Shown here: piece after piece, positions 1 to 11,616 of the stretch
How the letters are laid out: every line of letters begins with the position of its first letter
How positions within the stretch are numbered: position 1 is the first letter of the stretch
The notes under the pieces: model-generated
Told to the model about the DNA's origin: nothing
Database searches by the model: none
The model's input: the letters and a program-made list of their open reading frames with translations, nothing else
Source of the DNA: Cycas panzhihuaensis
Taxonomy: Eukaryota; Cycadophyta
Length of the DNA: 64,000 bases
Reading direction: 5' to 3'
NCBI GenBank assembly: GCA_023213395.1
Contig: CM041465.1
Coordinates: 143,165,741-143,229,740 of the forward strand
Program-made: the position numbers and the translations under genes

Positions 1-442
1 TCTTTGCCTTCTGGCCCTATTGCCCATTGTACTCTCTTGACACCCTTTTTGCACTTTCTCCCAGGTGCATTTATGGTGCCTCATTTTTGCACTTTTTTGC
101 TGGGCTTTTCTGTCTCGTTTCACGTGCCACTTCCATGCATACCCGAGTTTATACTCGTTTGGCTCGTTTCGTTGCCCTAAACTCGTTTCCACTGTCCTTT
201 TTCGCTCTTGGGGTCCCCAAAAGGAATGCTCCCTTACTCGGGGGCATATTTCACTTTCCAAAGCGACCTTTTGGAACCCCAGGAGGCTTTTTCCTCTGAT
301 CACTCTTTGCCGGTGATCGGACTGCTTGCTCTTGCCCTGGGTAACCTCATTCCTAGGTCCTCCTACCCTTCACGGCCATTTTCTGCTTGCCTTTCAAGTG
401 TTGCTTTTATTATCTATTGACTACCAGGATTTTGTGTCACCC

Positions 443-865
443 ATGTCCATCTACATCTTTACCGACGGCGGAAGCCACGGTAATCCTGGACCTTCTGCCG
501 CTGCATGGATTCTCTGCAGCCCTTCTGGACATGATCTCCTCCACTTTGGAACCTTCCTCCTAGAGGCTACTAACAACGAAGTTCAATATATAGCTGTTAT
601 TGAAGCCCTTACTGATGCTCTCCGTTTCCATTGCAGATCCATCGTTTTACTTTGCGACTCTCAAGTTGTGGTGTCTCATCTCACCCAGGTCTACCAAGTG
701 CGATGCCCTCACTTAAGGTCTCTTGCTTCTGCCGCCAGATCTCTCCTGGCCTGCTTCTCTTCCGTCAATATCCAGCATATCCCTCAGGCCCTCAATGATG
801 AGGCAGATAGTCTCGTTCACCTCATCCTTGAGCATCGCCTTCCTCTCCTTGCTGACCATCCCTAA
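443..865 (+). CDS. Archaeal-type RNase H (aRNH) of element A, clean reading frame
   Basis: RNase H domain that would degrade RNA in RNA:DNA hybrids during reverse transcription. I start at 443 because MSIYIFTDGG begins the domain. The frame stays open from 326, but that upstream part looks like spacer. The active-site pattern is visible: D in IFTDGGSHGNPGP, E in ATNNEVQY, D in LLCDSQVV and the final D in LNDEADSL. The length of about 140 residues is normal for the family. The frame sits between spacer DNA and the 3' LTR, not inside a pol frame. The second copy, in element B at 10833, is badly broken, which makes this clean copy in the older element unexpected. It may simply have escaped mutation; I do not claim that it is expressed. 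Confidence 0.8.
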   Translation: MSIYIFTDGGSHGNPGPSAAAWILCSPSGHDLLHFGTFLLEATNNEVQYIAVIEALTDALRFHCRSIVLLCDSQVVVSHLTQVYQVRCPHLRSLASAARSLLACFSSVNIQHIPQALNDEADSLVHLILEHRLPLLADHP

Positions 866-1266
866 GGCTTGTCTGGCCCTCCTATCGCCCAAGCCCCAAG
901 TCATCTTACACTTTGCTTTGCAACTCGTTTGCACCTCTGAAACCTGGCTGCTGATGAGGTAAAACTATGGCGCCTACCCTTTGCTTACTCTTTCACTTGA
1001 TTATGCGCGTCCTTCTGCTTCTCTTATGGTGGGGGCAGCCCCCTCGCCTTTCTCATTCTTCTAGTCAGTTCTCAGGTGGCTCATAGGTAGCCCCTATGTT
1101 GTCTCCACCACCGCTTTCATATCCACGTATTCTGCCATAACACTCACTAGCACCCTTACCTACTGTTATGATCTTGATTGACATATCTATATACACATAT
1201 GCTACTGACAGTTGTGTTGCCAGCATTCGCCATTGCACCAAGCTTCTGAGCGGCGAGGCTCTGCTA
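866..1266 (+). other. Spacer between aRNH and 3' LTR of element A
   Basis: Pyrimidine-rich spacer with no open frame of note. It aligns along its length with 11235-11610 of element B (shared stretches include GAGGTAAAACTATGG and CCCCTATGTTGTCTCCACC), showing that A and B have the same order aRNH, spacer, LTR. Confidence 0.6.
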
Positions 1267-1278
1267 CCAAGGGGGTAG
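1267..1278 (+). promoter_or_regulatory. Polypurine tract of element A
   Basis: CCAAGGGGGTAG lies directly before the LTR start TGTTTCCC, the position of the plus-strand primer in LTR retrotransposons. Confidence 0.6.
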
Positions 1279-3246
1279 TGTTTCCCAGCTTCTGGGAATA
1301 GATACGAAATTACTGACTCAGGTAAGTGCAGGTATGTCTCTCACCTTATCATCGCTTTCTTTTGATGAGTGCTTGCTTGCATGTCTACATGTTTGTGGCC
1401 TTATAGATGACTTTGCCTTCGTCTACACTTATTTTAGCCTATGACGACTATAGTGGGGGCACACTCCCAGCAAGTGTGGCACCCTAGTGGCCACTCCACT
1501 TCCCGCATTCTGCCCTCCTCGCTCTAAGACCCACTTAACTTGTGCCACCTCCACCCGTGTAATGACCCGTCATCGTTTGGTTGACTTACCACACAGTTTG
1601 AGCCCTATTTTTGCTCTTTTGGACCCGTTTGTTGGCTTGTTTACCCCCGGGTAGGTGTCTCAGCCCCCTATTAGCCCTTTTTGTCATCTGCCCCTAGCCT
1701 AGACTAGCTGGCTAGGCCTGGTTTTGCCTCCGGGCAAATACCGCTGCGATTTTCACGGTACCGCCGGAATATTCACGGTACCGCAGATTTTGTGGCAGTA
1801 TGACTGTTCTAACTTATTTTTTAAAATCTGCCATGGCAATTTCGTATTTATTGCGAAACTACCATGTGTCTTTCGACTTAACTCGCTGCCAGTTGTGCCC
1901 TAATCACTTGCTTTAGGGTTTGGGTTGGGTACTTAAGTCATGATCTACTCATTTTTTAGGACTTTTGGTTCATTTTTTGGATTGCTCCTTAAGGAAACTA
2001 TGCTGTGCTCTGCTATTCTCTGCTGCCCTGCTGTTATTACAGGACCTGCATCTCTCCTCTAGTGCCTAGCTCTCTTTTAGTGTAGCTAGGACATCTTCCC
2101 AGCCCCTCACACACCTTGGAGAGGGCCCCTTGGAGAGATTTCAGTGGATTCTTGCCCCGGGCAGCCATCAAGCGTTCTAAGTGTAGGTGTTCTTCCTTTA
2201 ACTCCATTGGCAGGGCCCCAAACCTGCTACACCATAGTTTCTGGGCTGATTTCTCAGCCTCTCCTTACTGGCCCTTGGCTGAGGTGAGCACCTCTCCTCT
2301 TTCTCTCAGGTATTCATTGATTTGAGTTATTTTCCTTATGCAATTAATGCCCTATCTTGCTTGTCTTTGTGAGGGCTGTTTTCCTCTTTATATTGAATTG
2401 TTTCACCCCTAGTATAGTGTCTCCTTACCTACATTTGTTGCTCAAGGTAGCGACACAGAGGGTTGACATAGGGTTTGGGAGAAAGCTGGGTGGATTCTGC
2501 ACCACCTTCCACGCTCCTCAAGTGGTTGTAAGCCCCACAAACCTTCCCTCTTGCTTCATGCTGTCCTTGGCACTCAAACAAGGGTTTGTTGGCCCTTCTT
2601 TAGTCGCTGAAATTAACGCTGTCACATGTTGCAGTACTGGTTTGAAGGCTTTGGCTAAGGTCCGGGCGACTCACACAAGTCCCGACCACTTGTTCTTTGC
2701 CCAACTCCTTTCCCGGTTGTCCGGTTTGCTCTTCATAGCACCCCGGCTTACCGTAGGTTTTCTTTGGCTCTTCTCAACTCCCTTGTTACCATTTCCAGCC
2801 ATCCTTCTTAGCCTTTCCCTCCTTGCCTTGTGGCTTTTGGGGGAGGTTAGGGTTGTTCTTTGTGGGAGGTGGGCCACTCCGAGCCTTACCGGTTACTTTC
2901 CTTTTGCTTTGATTGTCCTCCTTTACATATTATCATCATTGTGTTGATGCTAACATATATGTGTTTAAGTTTATATTTGTATCACATAGACATGTATTAT
3001 TAGGATCTCATCATTACATGTTAGTACCCTTTCTCTGGAAAAGGGGAGGTTGTTGTTTGCTTGCAGGCACTTGGAGAGTGCAAAGGGTCTTTTCTGCTCA
3101 TCCCGTTGCCGGTAAGTGCTCCTATGCATGTTATACTTTCATACTTCATTACTAGTATTTGGTTTCTTTCTTCCCTTGGTTTTGTACTTTAGTATTTTTT
3201 TGGGGAAGGTAAGAGAGCCCCTCATTCCAATCCGTCACGATGCTTC
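1279..3246 (+). repeat. 3' LTR of element A, first piece
   Basis: Starts TGTTTCCCAGCTTCTGGG and is co-linear with the LTRs of element B (3247 and 11617 onward) through landmarks such as TATGACGACTATAG, the TTTAGGGTTT block and the GGGGAAGGTAAG block. It stops abruptly at 3246, at a point matching about 5190 in B's LTR, where B has inserted. The remainder is at 14145-14884, giving a full LTR of about 2.7 kb. Confidence 0.75.
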
Positions 3247-5817
3247 TGTTTCCCGGCTTCCGGGAATGGATACGGAATCACCGACTCAGGTAAGTGCAGG
3301 TATGTCTCTAGCATTATCATCACTTTTATGTCTTGATTATGCCTTACGTATTTGCATGCGTATGACTTTGTGGGCGGCACAGTCGTCCACACCTATGTTT
3401 AGCCTATGACGACTATAGCGAGGGCACACTCTTAGCGAGTGTGGCACCCACAGTGACCGTATTACTTCCGCGTCGCCCTCCTCTCTCCTGGATCCACCGG
3501 GTTTGCGCCACCTCCACCGTGTGATGTCTCATCGTCGCTTGGTTAGCTTGCCACCTCATTTGGGGGCCTATTTACGCTCCCGTGGGCCGTTTCTTGGCTT
3601 GTTTGCTCCGGGTGGGTGTTTTGGTTGTCCTTTAGCCTTTTCGGTAGTTTGCCCCACTGGACGGTTGGTGGGCCCCATTTGTGTCTCCAGTGCATCTGCA
3701 GTAATCTTCAGCGATGCTTGGTAATCTTGTGATCTGGCGAATTTTCATGATCATTTGGAATATCCATGACCGCTAAAGTTTCTGTGATATGTTGTCTCTG
3801 TTTGTTTTTAAAGTCTGCTGTGGCAATTTCACATTTATTGCGAAGCGCCACGTGGTTCGCCTTTTCTCCCTCCCGGTAGGTGCCTATTCGCGTACTTTAG
3901 GGTTTTGCTTTAGTACTTAAACATCTTTTGGCTCGTTTTCAAGGATCTTTTGGCTCACTTTTGGATTTACTCTCAAGAGGAACACTCTCTGCTCTGCTCT
4001 CTTACGCTGTTCTTTCTTTAGCTGGACTGCACTCTTCATCTGACGGCTCTCCTTTGGCTTGGTGAGAAATTCTCTCGGCCCTCAAACGCCTTGGAGAGGG
4101 CTCCTTTGAAGCGGTTTCAGTGTTTTCTACCAGGCGATCCACGAGCTCCCGTTTGCAGTGTTTCCGTTCCACCTCCATAGCAGGGGCCCCTACCGCTCTA
4201 TTCAGATCTAGGTTTGTTTGTTCCCCTTCTTATTTGTCTTTTGGCTAGGAAAATCCCTTGCCTCCCTTTCCAGGTACTCTTCACTTTGTATTTGTTTTTT
4301 GGTGATATTTACACTTCAGCTTATTTGTTCTCATTTGTTGCTTGAGAGTTGGTTTTCCTCCCTCTTGAGGCTAGCTGTACCACTCTCCCTCTGCTTCTTA
4401 CTGCGTTTCTTTGTCAAAGCGTGGCGTTGAGGTTGCATAGGCTTTGGAGAGGAGGCTGGGTGGATTCGCACCACCGCCACGCTCCTAAGCGGCTCAAAGC
4501 CCTCAAAGCCTCCCTCTCGCCCCGTGCTACTCTTGGCTTGCAAACAAGGGTTCGAAGGCTCCCCTTGGTTGCCCAAACCAGCGCTGTCACAAGTTGCAGC
4601 GCTGATTTGGGACCCTTTATTCGAGTTTGGGTGCCATCCATAGGCCCCAATGCGGGTTCTTGCTCCACCTTTGCTCTCCGGTTGCGGTTCGCTCCCCGTA
4701 GCATCCCGGTTCCCCGTGGGTGTCTTTGGGTCTTTCTTGCCCCTTCTTGCAGCCGTCTTCCAGCCTTGAGTCTTGACTTTCTCCTCGCTGCCGTGGCTCT
4801 TGGGGAGAGGTTTGGGCACCATTGCGGGAGGTAGGCCACTCAGGCTTACCTTGTTGTTTCCTTTCATTTGGATCGTTCTTCTTTGGTATTTTCCTTATTG
4901 GACTAACATTGATGCATGTACATTTAGACTCTCGTTTATGTTGTTAGACATATATTGCTAGATCTTTGTGTTGCATATAGGTGTTCTCCCTCGGCAAGGG
5001 GAGACCTTTGTTGCTTACAATTACTCGGGACGCCAGAGCGTTGCCGTTGCCCCTTCCACCGTGGCGTCCCTTGCATGTGTCATATTTTATGCTATCTCAT
5101 TTGCTAGTTAACGTTTCTTTCCTTCCTTCGGTATCGCATTTATTTTTCCTGGGGAAGGTAAGGAAGCGCCATTTCGCCGCTACATTTCACATCCCAGGTA
5201 TCTTGCGAGTGGTTGGGTGCTCCTCACGAAGGCTACGCCATCTCTCACGCCTTGGCCCGGTGCACGCTCCGTTCCTCTTCGCTACCCACAGTCTTTTTCC
5301 TTCTTTTATTCTTTTCCTAGTAATTAGAACATCGAAGATTAAAAGGGAAAATTGCCTTTTTGTATTGGTTTGCGATTTGTTTGCCTTGTTGCATGTACTT
5401 TTGTTATTCGTAGGAAAGGTTGTAGGAGTCTTCTTCTCTCTTACCCTTCCTCCCTCTTCCTTAACCACTTGGCGCCTTGCTTCCCGCATCGCTCGTATAC
5501 CCGGTTAGATTGCATAGGTTTGTTCTTGGCCTATCCTTATTAGGTTCTTTCTCTCTCCCTTCTGGCCACCCAAGGGTGGGAGGGGCCTACTCCCAGGTCA
5601 ACCCGGGTTCATCCTACGTATCTTCGCCCTTCGCTCAAGGCGGTGAAGGGTCACCCAGTAGTAGCCATACTCCATTGCAGATCCCGAACTCGCGCTCCGG
5701 CGCACGGGGCGCTCTGCGTGGTAGTTGCTTGCCTTGTAGGTTCCACTTCCTACCGTTTCGTCACCATCTCTCCCCCGCGCCTATCAGTTAGGCGGTTATC
5801 CCGTAGCAGCGCGTCCA
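3247..5817 (+). repeat. 5' LTR of element B
   Basis: Begins TGTTTCCCGGCTTCC and ends GCGCGTCCA just before a TGGCGACC primer-binding-like site. It pairs with 11617-14140. About 110 nt (from 3888) are identical in both LTRs and include TTTAGGGTTTTGCTTTAGTA. This AT-rich block with TACTTAAA is a reasonable place for promoter elements, but that is inference. Nearby GC-rich stretches differ by many 1-3 nt indels. Confidence 0.8.
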
Positions 5818-5836
5818 CTGGCGACCATACTGGGGG
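5818..5836 (+). promoter_or_regulatory. Primer-binding-like site of element B
   Basis: TGGCGACCATACTGGGGGC follows the LTR end directly. TGGCGAC...GGGG is a form seen after LTRs of plant Tat-type gypsy elements. I cannot assign the primer tRNA with certainty. Confidence 0.5.
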
Positions 5837-7174
5837 CGCAGATGAGCTAGTCTCGTTCTCTTGGTTGGTTTCGCTACTCACTGTGTGATCTTTTCTATAC
5901 ATCTTGACCTCCACGTTGGGCGACCCCCAGCAGCGTGTTATACCATTCCTTCTCTTTTCGACATCGTCGGTCGACCTTGCATCTTGCCGTTTCTCTCGTC
6001 GTTTACGTGGTCTACCCCTTTGTTAGAGGACCCGTACTGACCTTCTTGCCTCGTCGGATCCGTCCGACTATGGAAGGGTACTCTTAATTGGACCTACCAC
6101 GCTTGGTTATGGAAACCCAAGCTCTTCCTTCATCATTCAGTCCACCCAAGAGGGTGACGACTCCTTTACTACCGATCGATCAACACCTTTCTTGTGCTCC
6201 CCATCCTTCTACCCACGCCTGGTAGAGGATCCGTTCCTCCCGAGGATTGCCACGCGGTGGCGATTTTATGAGGAACCTTGGATGGACATGCCTTGTTCGA
6301 GGTCCCGATCACCTCTTATGGGTATGTGGGGACTCCTCCTCTTGGCGTGCTTGAGGCTGCGGGCGGATGCCGTGCGGCATGCTCTCAACCACGTCCCGAA
6401 TGGCTTGAGGGTGTCTGCTGGGGAGCCTCTTCCTCCTGCTCTTCCCCTCACGCTTCATCCTCGTCGCCTTTCTGTGACAACAAACCCTTTCGTGCCTGGC
6501 GTCGCCCCATTCGTTTCTGCGGTGGGGGCACGTGTGGCACCTTCCATCCCTTATCAAGGCCCTAATGCCTTAAGGCCTTCTCACGGTGTGTCTGCTCCTC
6601 GGTGGGGTTAGCATACCGTTCCGATTCAACTAATGTCCGTCTCCCAATCGGCACATCTTTGCTCCTAGTAGGCCTAGTCGCCACCTAGCCTTCCACCCGG
6701 TCGAGGTGGGATTCGTTCCCACGCATCCTCCAACCAGTAGCGTTGGTGCTTCTTTCTCGTTCCCCGGTATACTTCTCAACCTTGGGGCGGGGTAGAAGCC
6801 GTCTTCTGTTTATGGGGTGGATCCGCTACACCCATACGGAATGGCCCCACCTACGGGTGGCTGTATGGGCGTAACGATTCGCATCCCTCTTGTCGCCATC
6901 CAATGCGATTCCGTCGGGTTGTGCCTTCGAGAATCAGACTCCCTTCAGGCGCCCTTTTCCACGCCTCTTGTCGTGAGGGTGGTTCCTCAAGGAGGATGGG
7001 TGTCCTACCCCATCCGCTCCTTACACGCCACCTACTCGATGTTCGTTGATCCTACGGTTCGAGCAAGGCGCGCCCTTCGTGGACTTTAGGTCAACCCCTC
7101 TCGGTTGAGGCGTTGCGAACCAACTTGCCGCCTCATCCTCCACGAAGTTCCTAGATTCGATGGGACTTCGTCAT
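5837..7174 (+). other. Leader and gag N-terminal region of element B, not resolved
   Basis: GC-rich sequence between the primer-binding site and the first recognisable gag motif. Short frames occur in all phases but none extends far or shows a family motif. It probably holds the untranslated leader and the start of gag, broken by frameshifts. Confidence 0.4.
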
Positions 7175-7980
7175 GAGGCCCGGGAGCATGTCCGTAGTTT
7201 TTCTATGGCATGCATCGATTCTTGGGCTTCTGACCATATTTTGATGAAACTCTTTCCTCGATCCTTGCGGTGGCGCCCTTAAATGGTTTTATCGTCTCCA
7301 CCACTCGATCTATTCATTCCAAAGAATTGGTGGGCGAGTTCATCAATTACTTTGATGTAGCTCGCCCATTCGAGAGCGGGATGAAATCCCTTCTCTCGCT
7401 CAAACAAGGTCACGATGAGATGAATCGTGACTTTGTGCGGCGATTCCATGATCCCTTCACTCCACCAAGGCGACTTTGCGGGAGGAGGCGGGACCTGTTG
7501 TCAATGCACTTCGTCCGAAGTCCACGTGGAAGTCCTCAAGATGGGGGCGACCACGTGTGATTCGCGATCGCCAAGTGCTTGGCGTTGGAGGCTATTGAGA
7601 TCCAAGTGGTCTCAAGAAACCTCTTAAGCCCTCACTGGCCCGTGAGGCACCACCCCCCAAAGACGCTAAACCTTCTCGGTAGACGCGGTCTTCCTCTCAT
7701 CCTACCGAGAGGACCTTAGATCCCCTCACCTCGGTATACGCTCGTTCGGCGTCACGATGAAGGAGCTCAAGCTTCAAGGTCCTTCGTCTCCTACTTCAAA
7801 CAAACAAGTCCAACAAACTACCCAAGCTCCTCTTCCCAGGAATGGGAACGCCCAGTTCTCCCAAGCGAGAAGATCAGATCCTCCGCTTGAGAAGAAGTGG
7901 TGTTCCATTCATGGGGATTGCTTCCATGACGATTCACGTTGTAGGGCCCAACATCCAAAGGATGCCCCTCGACGCGATTC
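7175..7980 (+). pseudogene. gag of element B, frameshifted
   Basis: Capsid-type gag remnant. From 7175 the frame reads EAREHVRSFSMACIDSW, then LMKLFPRSL. A frameshift near 7270 leads to ALKWFYRL and, in another phase, to the region at 7320-7455 with LVGEFINYF, SLLSLKQGHDEMNRDFVRRF. This is the usual order of the retrotransposon gag domain. Near 7895-7950, WCSIHGDCFHDDSRC looks like a zinc-knuckle-type C-H-C-H-C cluster at the gag C-terminus. At least three phase changes break it. Some of these could be sequence errors, given the indel pattern between the two LTRs. Confidence 0.7.
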
Positions 7981-8681
7981 CTCTCCCAAGCGGGCCTCAA
8001 GGCCTAATCTAGACCAACTTTGTTCACAAGGATCCGTTCCACAAACATGGGGAACGTGATCGCAACCCCCAAACCAAAACAACTGTAGCAGGAAGATCAC
8101 ACGATCCCAGCCCTTCCGCGACAAAGGGAAGGCGCGAACTCTTCTTCCTCTTCTCGTTCTCCTAGCCTCCGCAGACTCCGCCTTCACGACCTAATAGGGA
8201 AGAAGGTGATTCAGTTGCTTGAAGCAACTCCGACTTTCGCCCTTACGCGATCTCAAACCGCTAAGGAAGCGGTGGGAGCTGCCGGTTCTTCCGTTTCTTC
8301 CGATCCCCTTCCGGAGACCCTTCCTCCGAATCCTCTTTTCCCCAAGGCTATTCCTGCTCCCGGTCGCTACGACTTTCGAAGGGCACTTACCCAACCCATC
8401 GAAGGGTAAACCCTTCTCCGTCGTGGACGAGCTCCATACGGTCGCTGCAGGAATGTCCTTGATGGACGTTCTGAGGAGTTGTCCCGAGCAACCCGCCTCC
8501 TCCCTGGAAGCTTTAGGATCGAGAGATGTGCCTGCCCACGCTTTGGGCCGCCCAAGGTGGCGACCCACTATTTCCTTCGATCCTAAGGATCTTCTCCCAC
8601 GGTGAACGGAACGCCGGTGGAACTTCCCATTCACCATCACGATCGACACGCCGCTGATTGTACCTCCTCCAAGAACCGCTT

Positions 8682-8985
8682 GTCGACAACGGCTCTTACA
8701 TCGATGCCATGCCCTTGCGTGTTATGCAAGAGCTTGGTATCTCCGCTTGAACCTGCTCTCGGCGATGCCAAGGGTATGACGGTAGCGAAGACCCTCTCGG
8801 ATCCGACGCTATTCCGCTCACCCTTGGGGCAAAACTGTTTGCCGATGTTGTAGTCCTCGGCGTTGACGTGGATTACAACCTCCTTCTGGTCGCCCATGGC
8901 TCACCAAATGGGAGCCGTGTGTTCGACCCTTTGGGGACAGCTTAAATTTGTCCATGACGGACGAATGAGAGTGGTTCCCCGTGAA
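8682..8985 (+). pseudogene. Aspartic protease region of element B, frameshifted
   Basis: VDNGSYIDAMPLRVMQELG resembles the protease active-site region of Tat-like elements (usually D-[ST/G]-G; here D-N-G). After a phase change it continues with IPLTLGAKLFADVVVLGVDV and YNLLL, then in a third phase with PWLTKMGAVCSTLWGQLKFV, the standard segment leading toward RT. The order of motifs is right but the three phases make it non-functional as read. Confidence 0.65.
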
Positions 8986-9507
8986 CGCCCTTTTGCCAAA
9001 CAAACTCGTTATGCCAATTCGGCAAACCAAGGTTCACCCACTCACGCCTCGGCTTGTTCAATTGGTATACCCAATCCATCTAAGAAGATCCCACATCTTC
9101 CTTCCTAGTCTCGCACGTTTTGCCCCTATTGGCGTCCGGAGTTATGGGTACCTTGCTTCGCTCAGCGATGATGAATCGCTTGACGGAGACGAGGGTTGTC
9201 TCCACCCCATTTCTTTCCTTCGCGCCAATGGGTCATACCTGTCTCGCTCTAGACCCTCGTCTGGAACCTCTCGTTGGTGAGACTAGCCCTCGTCGTGTCA
9301 CACACCATCGCTCGTCTTGACCCCGCCGTTAGTTCTTCTTTTCATTACCCCGCAGTGATGGTTTTGAGGAATTGCCTTCGCCTCCTCCTCGAGGAGCCTC
9401 TTTGGTTTTCCTGATTTCCATGAAGGAGTTGAGCGATCCGATGATCACCGGTCCGTTGCTCCTTTCCCTTCTAGCGCTTCTTCTACTCGAAATAAGGTCA
9501 TCCATGG

Positions 9508-9965
9508 GTGGACTATTTCGAGGATGATGAAGCCTTTGAGCACCCAGCGGCCTTGCACCTAATCGCCTTCGGTCACCACCGGCCAGTCATCGGAAGATCC
9601 TCGCGATCGGATCCACGCCGCCGATCCGATCCCTCTCCTATTCCTCCTCCTCCCATTGATCTTGCCCCTCTTCACTTTGAAGAGGGCAATGCCATGTGCA
9701 TGGGGGGAATTCAAGACGTAGTCTTGGCCCCGGGCAAGGTCATTAGGGTTGGGGCGGAATGCTCTCCTGATGAGATTAGGGAATATTCCTTCGCTCCGTG
9801 AATTTTGAGACATTTTCGCGTGGGATTATGCTGACATGAAGGGAATCGACTCCTCAATTGTCACTCATAACCTCACCACCCTTCCTGGCGCCCACCACCT
9901 GGCGCCAAGCGATCCTTCACCCGAAGCTTTCTGCCACCGTCAAGATGGAGGTAGAAAAGCTTCTG
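9508..9965 (+). pseudogene. Pre-RT linker of element B
   Basis: The frame from 9508 has VDYFEDDEAF and, near its end, CSPDEIREYS. A phase change leads to FAWDYADMKGIDSSIVTHNL at about 9820-9880, a well-conserved signature just upstream of RT in Tat-like gypsy elements. The minus-strand element T1 has the same signature near 33360. RT itself does not follow; see the fusion at 9858-10139. Confidence 0.65.
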
Positions 9966-10139
9966 GACGCTGAGCTCGAATATCTCCATGACCGTTTGAC
10001 CAAATTCCAACCCCGGTGGGTCGGTCCTTTTGTCATTATCGAATCTCTCGATAATGGTGCCTATAGGATAGCCACCCTGGAGGGGCTCGAATTTGAGAAA
10101 GCCGTTAATGGGATGTTCCTTAAGAAGTTTTACGCTTGA
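9858..10139 (+). pseudogene. Fusion of RT N-terminal edge to integrase C-terminus in element B
   Basis: A single open frame joins two parts of pol that are normally well over 1 kb apart. HPKLSATVKMEVEKLLDAE is the conserved entry to the RT domain. It is followed at once by DRLTKFQPRWVGPFVIIES, NGAYRIATLEG and VNGMFLKKFYA, the conserved C-terminal tail of gypsy integrases. Everything between (RT fingers and palm with the YxDD box, RNase H, integrase zinc finger and DDE core) is gone. The joint lies near 9970-9980. A clean in-frame deletion suggests a recombination or template-jump product rather than slow decay. Confidence 0.7.
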
Positions 10140-10832
10140 CCCTTCGACGATCCCTCGCCTCGCCTGAAACGAGCCTAAACTACCATCTTAGGTTGTCCCC
10201 ATTCTTCCCAGCCGCGTGTAGAATGGCTATTTAAGATGGACCCCGCTTTGTCTCTCTGGTTCCGTCCACGGAACCTGCTCCGTATCCTCCTGGAACCTTG
10301 GTCCTCTCGCTTGGGCATCTCCCAACCAGGAGGACGCTTGGGGGCATTGTTGCCCCTCTTTCATGTCTGGCGTTTCCTTCGCATATCCAGTTATGCTCTC
10401 CTCGCACATGTATGCCGCCCTGCTTCCTAACCTCACACCTCCATGTCGTCCCGTTCACGGTGTGTGTGTGTGCCCCTGTTAGGTGTGTGGTTATACATGG
10501 AAGGAAATGTGTGCGTCATACAATAAAATGTTCATAACATAAATCACCTACTACACAACATAACACTCACCCCATGCATATATACATATCAAAATCATGT
10601 CATCATACATCCTGGGAAGCCGGTGCCCTTGCAGGGGGGGTACAATCATATGGTCCTATATATGACCCCGAGGCCCGTGCTTTCCTCCGCCAAACTATCC
10701 ATCCATGTTCATCTGCTGTGGCCCGCTCCCGGGCGCCTCATCATAGGTCCTCCTACCCTTGACGGCCAATTGTTGTCTGCTTTCTAAGTATTGCCTTCAT
10801 CATCGATCATCCGCTTGGATTTTGTGTCACCT
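10140..10832 (+). other. Spacer between integrase tail and aRNH of element B
   Basis: No coding sequence recognised. It includes a CTTGGGGGCATTG stretch comparable to ACTCGGGGGCATA at 237-249 in element A, a short (GT)n run near 10460 and an AT-rich part at 10500-10610. The last 90 bases align with the sequence just before the aRNH of element A. Confidence 0.5.
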
Positions 10833-11234
10833 ATGTCCGTCTACATCTTTACCGACGGAAGCCGCAGAACCTCGACCTTCTCAACAAGTGGATTCTCCGC
10901 AGCCCTTCTGGACATGATCTCCTCCGCTCTGGGATCTTCCTCCCGGAGGCTACCAACAATGAAGCTGAGTATACACCGCCATCGAAGCCCTTACCGATGC
11001 CCTTCGTTTCCATCATGGACCCATTGTCTTGCTCTGCGACTCTCAAGTCGTGGTGTCTCATCTCACCAGTGTTCAATGTGCGATGCCCTCGCTGAGGACT
11101 CTTGCTTCCGCCAGATCCCTCCCGCCCGCTTTCTCTTGTTGATATCCAAGATATCCCTGCTCAACGCTGAGGCGGATAGCCTTGTTTGCCTCATCCTTGA
11201 GCGCCGCCTATCTCGCCCTGCTGACCGTCCCTGA
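10833..11234 (+). pseudogene. aRNH copy of element B, degenerate
   Basis: Starts MSVYIFTDGS like the copy at 443, then loses the glycine-rich loop through small deletions and changes phase several times. DNA still matches the intact copy over long stretches (for example CAGCCCTTCTGGACATGATC and CTCTCAAGT with GTGGTGTCTCATCTCACC). Compared with 443-865 it lacks many 1-10 nt pieces, often in GC-rich words. The position between the integrase tail and the 3' LTR confirms the order seen in element A. Confidence 0.75.
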
Positions 11235-11616
11235 GTCTTGCTTGGCCTTCCCGTCGCCCAAGCCTCGTGCCGTGGTCGCCTCCGTCATGATCCGCTCGCA
11301 CCTCCGAAATCGGGTTGCTAACGAGGTAAAACTATGGTACCCACCACTTGTTCCCCATGTGGTCCTGCATGCTCCATTGCATTCATTGTGGTGGGGGCCC
11401 CTCACTGCCTCTTTCTCCCGATCGGTTTCGTGTGGCTCATAAGCCCCTATGTTGTCTCCACCGCCAGATCCATGCGTTCGCCACGACGACACTCAAGACC
11501 CTTGCCTCTTGATCCGATCTTGATTGATATATCTATATACACATGTGCATCGACATTGTGTTGCCGATTCGCCATCGCATCGGGCTTCCGAGCGGCGAGG
11601 CTCACGCCATAAGGCG

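Noticed and set aside
4331-4867. 178- and 161-codon frames on both strands
   Set aside because: They lie inside the non-coding LTR of element B, are not conserved in frame in the paired LTR at 12700-13230, and show no motif.
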